DNA of 5,965 nt from Flavobacteriales bacterium (lineage in GTDB: Bacteria > Bacteroidota > Bacteroidia > Flavobacteriales > BACL11). The stretch is taken from assembly GCA_012960835.1 (NCBI GenBank), contig DUAL01000108.1, positions 1 through 5,965 on the forward strand, read 5' to 3'. The translations under genes and the position numbers were made by a program. Of the stretch, positions 1 to 5,965 are shown piece by piece (within the stretch, counting starts at the first letter, position 1; every line of letters begins with the position of its first letter). The notes under the pieces were generated by a model. That model was given only the letters and a program-made list of their open reading frames with translations, searched no databases and was not told the origin of the DNA.

Positions 1-2
1 AG

Positions 3-1118
3 ACAGCAGCAGAAGCTAAAGTATTAGAAGAAAAGCGCATTGTTGATGAAAAATCTAAAGTTAAGGCTGAAGCTGAAGCAGCAGCAGAGAGAATAGTTAA
101 GGAGAAGTTGAAGTCACGTAAAAAAGAAAATATTGGTCTTTATGAAGATGAAATAAGAGCCCTTGACCCTGCCGTAAAGAGCGATATTTCCGAAAAGTCA
201 GACGTATCTTTAGATGATGCAGTGAGAAAGTCAGACTGGCCTATTACATTATCTCAACTTGAAGTATTAATGAGTTTGCCAGGTAGTGTAATTATAAGCA
301 AGATTTATCAAAGCAATAATTATGACGTTCGCTCTCTCCATTTGGAAAAAATCATTACTCCAAAAAAAATTAGTAAACGGAATAGGATAATGTATGTGCT
401 TAGAAAAAGGAAGAAGGCAATGAAACTCCTAGAAATTGTGGGTGATTATAAAGATTTATTTAACTCTGATATTACCAAGAACTATATTAGTAAAGAATTG
501 GCACAAATGAAAGGCGCTTTAAATGTGGATAAAGGCAAATATAATTTATATGAAAATATAAGTATTAACAATAATGAGCTCGAAGATATTAGAAATAAAA
601 CAGAAAAATTTTTACTTGAGAAACAAATATACATTTCATCTAAAATTATATTAAGTTTTTTTAAAAAGGCGTATAACGACGAATATTTAAGAATATTAAA
701 TGGTCACTTTCTACTTGGAATATTGCAAGATGATGATAGATTTGACTGCCAAAGTGGTTTCATGATTGGCCTCACTTCTGCTAATTTTGAAGCAATAAAT
801 ACTGATCAAACTACAGAGATAATAAAATTTATGAATCATCAAAGTAAGCCTTTAAACATTGAATACATTGTTCATATGATGTCTTCTTATAGACAAGTAA
901 ATAAGCATCATATTAAAACATTATTAGAAGCTAAGAATGAGATATTTTATTGTAGTGCACCAGATGAGTATTATTTAACTAGCAAAAAAGATGAAATTAG
1001 GTTGCCGGCAGAAAATAAAATCATAGAAAGTAGTGTCCTTAATGAGCTTCGTAAAAAACAGAAAAAGAAAAGACTACTAAAGATGACTGAATTACTAGAT
1101 AAAACGAGTAAAGAATGA
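3..1118 (+). CDS. Unknown protein with N-terminal coiled coil and putative winged-helix modules (5' partial)
   Basis: The reading frame is open to the left edge, so 371 residues are visible and the true start lies outside the window. The TTG at 108 is an internal Leu codon. The segment at nt 3-150 is rich in Ala, Glu and Lys with no Pro or Gly, which suggests a long charged helix or coiled coil. The rest is mixed alpha/beta and Lys-rich. Three stretches look like winged helices, each with helices followed by a short strand: nt 430-560 (ending YNLYEN), nt 595-775 (ending FMIGL) and nt 800-990 (ending EYYLTS). The C-terminal 30 residues are strongly basic (RKKQKKKR). I do not recognise the family. 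DNA binding or a specificity/adaptor role for the helicase encoded next is inference from the folds and basic charge. The stop codon overlaps the helicase start (ATGA at 1115-1118), so the two are translationally coupled. It does not look like DptF, DptG or DptH. Confidence 0.8.
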   Translation, partial: TAAEAKVLEEKRIVDEKSKVKAEAEAAAERIVKEKLKSRKKENIGLYEDEIRALDPAVKSDISEKSDVSLDDAVRKSDWPITLSQLEVLMSLPGSVIISKIYQSNNYDVRSLHLEKIITPKKISKRNRIMYVLRKRKKAMKLLEIVGDYKDLFNSDITKNYISKELAQMKGALNVDKGKYNLYENISINNNELEDIRNKTEKFLLEKQIYISSKIILSFFKKAYNDEYLRILNGHFLLGILQDDDRFDCQSGFMIGLTSANFEAINTDQTTEIIKFMNHQSKPLNIEYIVHMMSSYRQVNKHHIKTLLEAKNEIFYCSAPDEYYLTSKKDEIRLPAENKIIESSVLNELRKKQKKKRLLKMTELLDKTSKE

Positions 1119-3043
1119 CAACTGCTAATAAACAAATAATTAGAGAGCTAAAATCATATTACCGAAGTTCTCAAGGTAGCCTGGGAAATGATTTTTTTAA
1201 ACCGTGTTTAGAACACTGTTCTGCCTATAATAGAGCCGCAGGGTACTTTACTAGTAGCGTTTTAAAAACGTGGGCATTGGTTCTTCCAAGTGTATTAAAA
1301 AAGGAAGATGTTAATATTTCGCTTGTTGTCGCTCCTGAATTGCCACAAAATGATTTAAATGCATTAAAAGCGGCGTCTACTATACAGAGCGAGAATGAGA
1401 TCTTACAAGATGTTGCAGACAATATAGTATTAGATGCAATAGAGTACTCTGGTCATACAGACGATCAAAAATTACAGTTAAAATTATTTACTTCTATGAT
1501 TGTAAGCGGTAGATTGATACTTAAATTTGCATTTCCAGAACATGTTTCTAATCCTGGAATGTATCATGAAAAGATAGGAGTGTTTGAGTTTCCATGGGGA
1601 GATAAAATTGCGTTTACTGGGTCTGCAAATGAAACAGGATCTGGATACCAGTCTAACTTTGAATCCATTCAAGTTTTTCGTAGTTGGATAGATAGTGATA
1701 AGGATAGAGTTGAAAATATTGAGTCGGAGTTTATCTCAACATGGGGTGATAGTACCGACGGTTTAAGAGTGCTTTCAATGTCTAACGATGTTCTTAAGAA
1801 AGTGAAGGCTTATTCGTACTCAAAAAAGAAAAAGAAAATTTCAAAGGAAATTAACAAATGGCGTCATCAAGACGAGGCTGTTGAAGGTTTTTTAAAAAAC
1901 CCTCATGGAATATTGGAGATGGCTACTGGTACGGGAAAAACAAGAACCTCTTTAAAAATACTTTCCAGTCTTATTGATATGAATAAGTTGAGAGCTGTAA
2001 TTATCTGCACAGAAGGCAGCGACTTGCTTAACCAATGGTACGCTGAGGTTTTGGAGTGGGTTGCTGATCAGAAAGATACGTTTGCTGTTCTGTGTCATTA
2101 TGAAAAAATGCACCAAGGAGGATCTTTCTCAATAGATCCCAAGAATAAAATTCTAATTGTATCTCGCAAACAACTGGATAAGGTTTTCCGACAATTGTCA
2201 AAGAATGACAGATCCGAGATTGCTATTATTCATGATGAAGTTCACAAATTAGGATCTCCTTCCCATTTAAAAAAACTCAAAGGAGAGCATAAATATTTTG
2301 ACTATACATTAGGGTTGAGTGCAACTCCAGATAGGAAATATGATAAAGAAGGCACCAAATTTATCATAGATGAACTTGGGTCTTTCAAATTTGAATTTGA
2401 TATTAAAAAAGCTATTAAAAGAGGGATTTTATGTGAATTTGATTACATCCCTCTTCCTTATCAATTGACTGAAGGAGACCGCGAGAGAAGGAAAAATGTA
2501 TGGAAAATGGTTGGCGCCAGGAAAAAAGAGGGCAGCCCAATGAGTGACAAAGAAATTCAAATAAAATTATCAAAGGTTTACAAATTAGCCGAACAAAAAC
2601 CAAGCATTTTTGAATTATATTTTCAGAAAAATCCTAAAGTAATTAGTAACACCATTATATTTGTTGAGACAATGGAGTTTGGAGAAAGATTGCTCAGCAA
2701 AATTCATAATGCAGCAATTAGATACAGAACGTACTATCAAGATGATGATAAAATTAATTTAGTTAAATTTTCTAATGGTGAAATTGATTGTTTGATTACT
2801 TGTCATAAATTATCTGAAGGTATAGATATAAAGAGATTAGAGAATGTTGTACTATTCTCATCAGCGACAGCAAGACTGGAAACAATACAAAGAATTGGTA
2901 GGTGTTTGCGAATTGACCCTAACAACCCAAAGAAACGAGCACTGGTTATTGATTTTGTTGTAGACGAAGAAAAAGATACTGCAGATTCCAAGAGGGCTGA
3001 ATGGTTAAAAGAGTTGTCATGCATAAAGACGGAGGAGTTATAG
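1115..3043 (+). CDS. PLD-type nuclease fused to superfamily 2 DEAD/DEAH helicase
   Basis: This 642-residue two-domain protein probably translocates on and cleaves DNA. The N-terminal part (about 1-230) carries a phospholipase-D-type site: HEK at 151-153 and GSANE at 169-173, followed by a conserved-looking Asn-Phe-Glu-Ser and a later Trp. Only one HxK motif is present, so a dimer would be needed for a full active site. A Lys-rich linker (about 236-245) leads into a superfamily 2 helicase core. Its motifs are Walker A ATGTGKT (270-276), DEVH box (374-377), motif III SATP (402-405), motif IV around IIFVE, motif V around SEGID and motif VI QRIGRCLR (592-599). All key ATPase residues are present, so it should be active. 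This architecture is known in restriction-like and phage-defence loci. Some helicases of this sort are annotated as phosphorothioation-linked restriction enzymes, which I recall but cannot verify. Translation is coupled to the preceding gene by a 4-bp overlap and the ribosome binding site is weak. Confidence 0.93.
   Translation: MTTANKQIIRELKSYYRSSQGSLGNDFFKPCLEHCSAYNRAAGYFTSSVLKTWALVLPSVLKKEDVNISLVVAPELPQNDLNALKAASTIQSENEILQDVADNIVLDAIEYSGHTDDQKLQLKLFTSMIVSGRLILKFAFPEHVSNPGMYHEKIGVFEFPWGDKIAFTGSANETGSGYQSNFESIQVFRSWIDSDKDRVENIESEFISTWGDSTDGLRVLSMSNDVLKKVKAYSYSKKKKKISKEINKWRHQDEAVEGFLKNPHGILEMATGTGKTRTSLKILSSLIDMNKLRAVIICTEGSDLLNQWYAEVLEWVADQKDTFAVLCHYEKMHQGGSFSIDPKNKILIVSRKQLDKVFRQLSKNDRSEIAIIHDEVHKLGSPSHLKKLKGEHKYFDYTLGLSATPDRKYDKEGTKFIIDELGSFKFEFDIKKAIKRGILCEFDYIPLPYQLTEGDRERRKNVWKMVGARKKEGSPMSDKEIQIKLSKVYKLAEQKPSIFELYFQKNPKVISNTIIFVETMEFGERLLSKIHNAAIRYRTYYQDDDKINLVKFSNGEIDCLITCHKLSEGIDIKRLENVVLFSSATARLETIQRIGRCLRIDPNNPKKRALVIDFVVDEEKDTADSKRAEWLKELSCIKTEEL
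3031..3036 (+). promoter_or_regulatory. Strong ribosome binding site that sets the start of the 60-residue protein
   Basis: GGAGGA lies 9 bases upstream of the ATG at 3046, inside the last codons of the helicase gene. It favours 3046 over the in-frame ATGs at 3001 and 3019. Neither of those has a comparable Shine-Dalgarno sequence, and both would force a longer overlap with the helicase. Confidence 0.8.
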
Positions 3044-3045
3044 AT

Positions 3046-3228
3046 ATGGCTTTAGATAGTGAAGTAAAAGACGCAATTAAGAAGGCTGTAGTTCAGCAAA
3101 ATCAGGATAAAAGTCTAGAAAGAAGACTAATCTCATGGTTGGATGATCTGAGCAATGGTGAAATAGATAAACGGGATGACAGTGAACATTTAAATTCAGC
3201 AATAAGAGCTACTATTATTGATGAATAA
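3046..3228 (+). CDS. Small acidic protein of unknown function (60 residues)
   Basis: The start at 3046 is chosen because of the GGAGGA just upstream; it leaves a 2-bp gap after the helicase stop. The product has 60 residues, is rich in Asp, Glu, Lys and Arg, has no Cys, no signal peptide and no membrane segment, and looks mainly helical (about 6-22 and 24-38, with a Trp at 31). The gene lies exactly between the helicase-nuclease and the SMC-like ATPase. Its stop is 12 bp before the ATPase start, so it is part of the same transcript. I do not recognise the family. The position fits a small bridging or regulatory subunit between effector and ATPase, as the middle components do in ABC three-component conflict systems, although those are usually longer. 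That role is inference. The strong ribosome binding site suggests high expression relative to its neighbours. Confidence 0.72.
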   Translation: MALDSEVKDAIKKAVVQQNQDKSLERRLISWLDDLSNGEIDKRDDSEHLNSAIRATIIDE

Positions 3229-3230
3229 GC

Positions 3231-3234
3231 AAGG
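3231..3234 (+). promoter_or_regulatory. Ribosome binding site of the SMC-like ATPase
   Basis: AAGG sits 6 bases before the ATG at 3241 in the 12-bp gap after the small gene. It supports that ATG as the start, which also places the first beta strand of the ATPase head at the N terminus. Confidence 0.55.
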
Positions 3235-3240
3235 TATTTA

Positions 3241-5202
3241 ATGAATTTAAAAATTATTAGTTGGGAAAGCAAGGGGTTAAGGTCGCCAGATATGTGCGTT
3301 AAGCTGGATGTGAATGGCCTAAAAAAAATTACTTTAGTGCAGATGCCTAATGGAACAGGGAAAACAACAACTCTAGAAATGATACAAGCGGCAATGACTG
3401 GCGAAGCACGTTGGTGGAGTTCAGAAAAAGTTATGGATTATAGGCCAACAAATGCTAGCTTTGATTCTGCTACATTTAAACTAGAACTGTTAATTGATAA
3501 ATCGCCTTTGACTTTTGAGCTAATATTAGATTTTGACACTAAGAAAGTATTTTATAAAACAATATCTCCAGAAATAGGGGGCATTGTTGATGATTGGAGT
3601 CCTCCAACCCATGTTCGTCGTTTTTTAAATAAGTCATTCGTAGGCTTGTTTATATTTGATGGAGAGCTTGCAGAGAGGTTGTTAAAATCTGATACGCAGC
3701 ATGCGGAAGCTGAAAATGCAATTGATGCGCTATGTCAGTTGTATTTGTTTGATGACTGTAATAAAAAGTTAGATGAATTTTGGAATGACGCAACAAGAGC
3801 TACGGGGCCGACTACTGGACAAGGTCTGTCAATATGGAGGAGAAAAGAAGTAGATCTTAAAAATAGAAAAGATGAACTTTTTAAATTAAAAGATGGGCTA
3901 GAAAAAAAATCTATTTTACTTAAAAAAGAAATAGAAGAACTAACAGGCTCGATAACCGAAAGGCTTGCGTCTGAAGGGGGAAGAAAGAATGAATGGGTTA
4001 AGGCTAAAGATGAAGAAAGTACTTTAATTTCAAATGTTGATACGGTTGGAAGTGAATTTATGGAAATTATGAGAAAGCCATATTTATTAAATAGTTGCTT
4101 TAGTGATGCATTGATTAATCTTAAAGACAAGATGGACAAACATCAATTGCCTAGAAAAACATCTTCCCAATTTTTTATGGAGCTTATTGAAGATCCAGAA
4201 TGCATATGTGGAAGGCCTATGAATGCTGAAGCAAAATCAACAATTTTGAAAAATTCCAATAAGTACCTAGGCGAAGATATTACGGGAACTTTAAATGCAC
4301 TCAAAGATGATATTGTGAAATATGTAACTAATGCAGATAAAAATCTTTTTACTCTTAAAAAAGAAGAGTTAAAAGGTGAGGTTAATAAGGCTTTTTTAGC
4401 TACCACAAGTCGTCAAATTTTAGAAAATCAATTTTTAGAAAGTGGTGGAAAAGCATTGCAAGATGATCAAATAAAACTTACAAAATTAGAGGCTAAGGAT
4501 TTTGAAATAGATGAAAGCTTAGAAGATATAAATGAGCCTGATGATGGAGATGATAATCTAGATAGTCTTTCTTTAGCCTCTATAACACGTCAATATAATA
4601 AAGCAAAAAATAAAGCAAATGAAATTTCTGACACTGTTAATTTACATAAGCAAGTTGAGATAATTCAAGATGTTCTTAATTCAGCAAAGAAGATATCTAG
4701 AGATTTAATCAGAGATGAGTTAACCATTGAATGCAATGAGAAAATACAACAGGTTTTAAAGCGTAATCCTGTTAGAATTTCAAGGATTGGAAGGTCTCTT
4801 GAGCTTGAAGGGCAGCGTGGCGCAAGCGCTGGACAGACGCTGGCAATTGGTTACACTTTTTTAGCTAGTTTATTACATAAAGGGCAAAATGAATTTCCAT
4901 TGGTGGTTGATAGTCCTGCAGGGCCTATTGATCCAACAGTTAGAAAAGAGGTTGCTGAGATGATTCCGGATTTATGTGATCAATTTTTGGCATTTACAAC
5001 AGCATCTGAGAAGTTAAAGTTTGTTAAGCCGTTGGCTAGAGCGTGTAATAATGATATTACTTATCTAACTCTTTTTAGAAAAACAGATGGCTCGAAGGAT
5101 TTGATGCAAGATCTTCCTAAACAGGGTGTTATTGAAACAGATTCGGGTGTATTAGTATCCGGTAAAGAATATTTTGAATTGTTTGATAGTGAAGATGAAT
5201 AG
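3241..5202 (+). CDS. DndD-like SMC/Rad50-family ATPase
   Basis: This 653-residue ATPase has the split ABC head of the SMC/Rad50/DndD group and is close to DndD in length. The N-terminal head has Walker A MPNGTGKT (35-42), where Met replaces the usual first Gly. FIFDGELAE (137-145) resembles the FFFDGE segment of DndD proteins. Charged coiled-coil arms run over about 199-285 and 345-505. They flank a Cys-x-Cys-Gly element, CICGRP (321-326), near the protein midpoint, which is a candidate zinc-hook apex. The C-terminal head has the signature ASAGQ (528-532), Walker B strand PLVVD ending at Asp557, and Asp564 of the D-loop. Ser558 stands where many ABC ATPases have the catalytic Glu, and no switch His is visible after the following strand (FLAFTTASE); DndD proteins share similar deviations. 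It likely binds DNA ends or a modified backbone and couples ATP to the helicase-nuclease, which is inference. It is probably a paralogue separate from the dndD expected beyond the right edge, so I give no symbol. Confidence 0.9.
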   Translation: MNLKIISWESKGLRSPDMCVKLDVNGLKKITLVQMPNGTGKTTTLEMIQAAMTGEARWWSSEKVMDYRPTNASFDSATFKLELLIDKSPLTFELILDFDTKKVFYKTISPEIGGIVDDWSPPTHVRRFLNKSFVGLFIFDGELAERLLKSDTQHAEAENAIDALCQLYLFDDCNKKLDEFWNDATRATGPTTGQGLSIWRRKEVDLKNRKDELFKLKDGLEKKSILLKKEIEELTGSITERLASEGGRKNEWVKAKDEESTLISNVDTVGSEFMEIMRKPYLLNSCFSDALINLKDKMDKHQLPRKTSSQFFMELIEDPECICGRPMNAEAKSTILKNSNKYLGEDITGTLNALKDDIVKYVTNADKNLFTLKKEELKGEVNKAFLATTSRQILENQFLESGGKALQDDQIKLTKLEAKDFEIDESLEDINEPDDGDDNLDSLSLASITRQYNKAKNKANEISDTVNLHKQVEIIQDVLNSAKKISRDLIRDELTIECNEKIQQVLKRNPVRISRIGRSLELEGQRGASAGQTLAIGYTFLASLLHKGQNEFPLVVDSPAGPIDPTVRKEVAEMIPDLCDQFLAFTTASEKLKFVKPLARACNNDITYLTLFRKTDGSKDLMQDLPKQGVIETDSGVLVSGKEYFELFDSEDE

Positions 5203-5207
5203 CATAT

Positions 5208-5214
5208 AAGGGTG
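5208..5214 (+). promoter_or_regulatory. Ribosome binding site of the 157-residue protein
   Basis: AAGGGTG lies 5 bases (7 from the AAGGG core) before the ATG at 5220. It supports that ATG over the in-frame ATG at 5232, which has only a weak GGGA upstream. Confidence 0.6.
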
Positions 5215-5219
5215 TAACT

Positions 5220-5693
5220 ATGGGATTTAAAATGAGAAGGGAGGTTTTTGATTGGTTTAGGTATGTTGATGGAAAAAAACCATTAAAGACAAAATTTGAT
5301 ATTTATTATATGTGCTTTCTTTTAGGGGTTTCTGCAGGAAGGTTTTCAACCGCAGCTAACTCAAAAGAATTTATTGATTATTTTGTGCCTGAATATCAAT
5401 CATCGCAAAGAACTATTATTGGGCTGCTATTGTATGCTGAATTGAATCATTTAGGTGTTGATTTATCTGAGAATACTGAAGTAAAGATACAAATAGAGCG
5501 TTTGGTTGATTCTTCTGACTCTATGCTAACTGACGATGGTTTTGAGAAAATGAATGCATATGCCAATGAAGGATTTAATATTATTTTTAATAAGGTTGTT
5601 GACAAGCCACGTGATTCGATTGAATTTCTTCAGTTATATTCTCATGTAATTGAAGGTCAGATAAAAGACAGTAGTTTATGGAGTGGTTATTAA
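5220..5693 (+). CDS. Unknown helical protein, possible Dnd-associated accessory factor (157 residues)
   Basis: The gene begins 17 bp after the ATPase stop with a good AAGGG site, so it closes the upstream operon. The product is predicted to be largely helical and soluble. A mildly hydrophobic helix lies near residues 26-42 (FDIYYMCFLLGVSAGR), a second stretch near 60-80 (IIGLLLYAELNHLG), and a third around 100-125 with Met-Asn-Ala-Tyr-Ala then Gly-Phe. There is no signal peptide and no obvious catalytic motif. The early Lys-x-Lys-x-Asp followed by a Leu-Gly...Gly-Arg segment faintly recalls the small dnd system-associated proteins annotated near phosphorothioation genes; this is a weak memory-based resemblance. 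It does not look like DndE, which is shorter and has a different N terminus. A partner role for the ATPase encoded just upstream is the simplest inference. Confidence 0.82.
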   Translation: MGFKMRREVFDWFRYVDGKKPLKTKFDIYYMCFLLGVSAGRFSTAANSKEFIDYFVPEYQSSQRTIIGLLLYAELNHLGVDLSENTEVKIQIERLVDSSDSMLTDDGFEKMNAYANEGFNIIFNKVVDKPRDSIEFLQLYSHVIEGQIKDSSLWSGY

Positions 5694-5695
5694 AA

Positions 5696-5719
5696 ATGGA
5701 AGTTAAATTTAACTTCCAT
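5696..5719. repeat. Perfect 24-bp palindrome, candidate operator or terminator stem
   Basis: The 12-base half ATGGAAGTTAAA is followed directly by its exact reverse complement. It begins 2 bases after the stop codon of the upstream gene and ends 16 bases before a TATAAT box, so its right half covers the expected -35 position. That placement is typical of a repressor operator, and DndB-type proteins are known transcriptional repressors of dnd genes. As RNA it would form a 9-bp stem with a 6-base loop, and T6 follows 6 bases later (5726-5731). A weak terminator for the upstream operon is therefore also possible, though the stem is AT-rich and the T run is not adjacent. Both roles could coexist. 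Confidence 0.7.
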
Positions 5720-5741
5720 AGATAATTTTTTAATATATAAT
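5714..5741 (+). promoter_or_regulatory. Putative sigma-70-type promoter for dndB
   Basis: A perfect -10 hexamer TATAAT lies at 5736-5741. With a 16-bp spacer the -35 would be TTCCAT at 5714-5719, which matches TTGACA at only three positions and lies inside the palindrome. Transcription would start near 5748, leaving a leader of about 25 bases before the dndB ATG. A poor -35 with a perfect -10 and an overlapping palindrome suggests a regulated promoter. In an AT-rich gap a TATAAT can occur by chance, so confidence is moderate. Confidence 0.5.
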
Positions 5742-5773
5742 CAACGTAAATTAATAACTTAGTTTGTTGAATT

Positions 5774-5965
5774 ATGTCAGATTTTTTCCATTCTTTTAAC
5801 GCTGTACGCGGTATCCAGGCTGGACGACCATGCTACATAGCAATGTGCCCAATGCGTATTATTCCTAAGATCTTTGTATTTGATGAAGAAGAAGTTCCTG
5901 CGGAATTAAGAGCTCAAAGAAAATTAAATAAAGGTCGAATTCCTGAAATGACCAATTATTTAATT
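5774..5965 (+). CDS. dndB: DndB, DGQHR-domain regulator of DNA phosphorothioation (3' partial)
   Basis: Only the first 64 codons are present; the frame is open to the window end. The N-terminal block has the features I associate with DndB of enteric bacteria: a Phe-rich start, VRGIQAGRPCY, then MCPMRIIPKIF, an acidic FDEEE segment, LRAQRKLNKGRIPEM and a Tyr-Leu. DndB is about 350-380 residues in known cases. It is not needed for sulfur insertion but represses transcription of the dnd genes, and its loss raises modification frequency. Its ATG follows an 80-bp gap with a palindrome and a TATAAT box, so it probably begins a second transcription unit continuing into dndC, dndD and dndE outside the window. 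The ribosome binding site is poor (no clear AGGAGG-like stretch in the 15 bases upstream), which may keep this regulator low. Related DGQHR proteins occur in other DNA-modification systems such as dpd, but the match here is to DndB. Confidence 0.88.
   Translation, partial: MSDFFHSFNAVRGIQAGRPCYIAMCPMRIIPKIFVFDEEEVPAELRAQRKLNKGRIPEMTNYLI

Noticed and set aside
108..110. TTG as start codon of the first gene
   Set aside because: The same frame is open upstream to the window edge and encodes a coherent charged helix. No start is needed inside the window. GGAG at 101-104 is only 3 bases from the TTG, a poor spacing.
1..110. DNA tandem repeat in the GAAGCT/GCAGCA-rich start of the window
   Set aside because: The repetition is imperfect and follows from Ala and Glu codons of a coding coiled coil. 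No regular repeat unit or spacer structure is present.
3001..3045. Longer version of the small protein starting at ATG 3001 or 3019
   Set aside because: Both starts lie inside the helicase gene without a Shine-Dalgarno sequence, whereas GGAGGA is ideally placed for the ATG at 3046.
3735..4139. 134-codon reading frame on the minus strand
   Set aside because: It lies fully opposite the coiled-coil arm of the ATPase. Its Ser-, Phe- and Leu-rich product is the expected complement of Lys- and Glu-rich codons.
4143..4406. 87-codon reading frame on the minus strand, and similar short minus-strand frames within 1225-3024
   Set aside because: All are embedded opposite well-supported genes with clear family motifs, have low-complexity products and no sign of their own operon context.
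3241..5202. Calling the ATPase the dndD of this locus
   Set aside because: It precedes dndB, while dndD normally follows dndB and dndC. The Walker A sequence also departs from usual DndD. I treat it as DndD-like only.
5220..5693. Calling the 157-residue protein DndE
   Set aside because: DndE is shorter, and its N-terminal region, as I remember it, does not match. Calling it from position alone would be unsafe.
5696..5731. Confident intrinsic terminator
   Set aside because: The stem is AT-rich and the T run begins 6 bases after the palindrome, so termination is only a possibility. The overlap with a -35 region favours an operator reading.
5731..5822. TACG-N10-CGTA type DndB binding site
   Set aside because: CGTA occurs at 5745-5748, but the base pairs 14 upstream are TAAT rather than TACG. 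TACG at 5805-5808 has no CGTA at the right distance. No complete site is present.

Overview
The window is an AT-rich stretch (roughly one third G+C by eye) in which every supported gene lies on the + strand and genes are packed with 4-bp overlaps or gaps of 2 to 17 bp. The start of a gene that closely resembles DndB of enteric phosphorothioation systems, together with the AT-rich codon use, suggests a gammaproteobacterial genome or a horizontally acquired defence island in one. The sequence alone does not fix the genus. I recognised all families from memory and motifs, not from a search.

Layout. Positions 3-1118 hold the 3' part of a gene that enters from upstream; it has a Glu/Ala/Lys-rich coiled coil and several possible winged-helix modules. 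It overlaps by 4 bp a fused phospholipase-D-type nuclease and superfamily 2 helicase (1115-3043). After 2 bp comes a tiny acidic protein of 60 residues with its own strong ribosome binding site (3046-3228). Next is a 653-residue SMC/Rad50/DndD-like ATPase (3241-5202) and then a 157-residue protein of unknown function (5220-5693). This run looks like one operon.

An 80-bp intergenic region follows. It holds a perfect 24-bp palindrome (5696-5719) and a consensus -10 box TATAAT (5736-5741), which together look like a regulated promoter. That promoter would drive the last gene, a dndB homologue (5774 to the window end, first 64 codons only).

Interpretation. DndB regulates the DNA phosphorothioation (PT) operon and normally leads dndCDE. 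In well-studied enteric systems the partner restriction genes are dndFGH (dptFGH). The operon here is not dndFGH. It carries a helicase-nuclease fusion, a small linker protein, a second DndD-like ATPase and an accessory protein. My main hypothesis is that this is an alternative restriction or defence arm coupled to a Dnd modification module whose remaining genes lie beyond the right edge. The layout of effector, small middle protein and ABC ATPase also resembles the published ABC three-component conflict systems. No tRNA, rRNA, CRISPR array or insertion sequence is visible.
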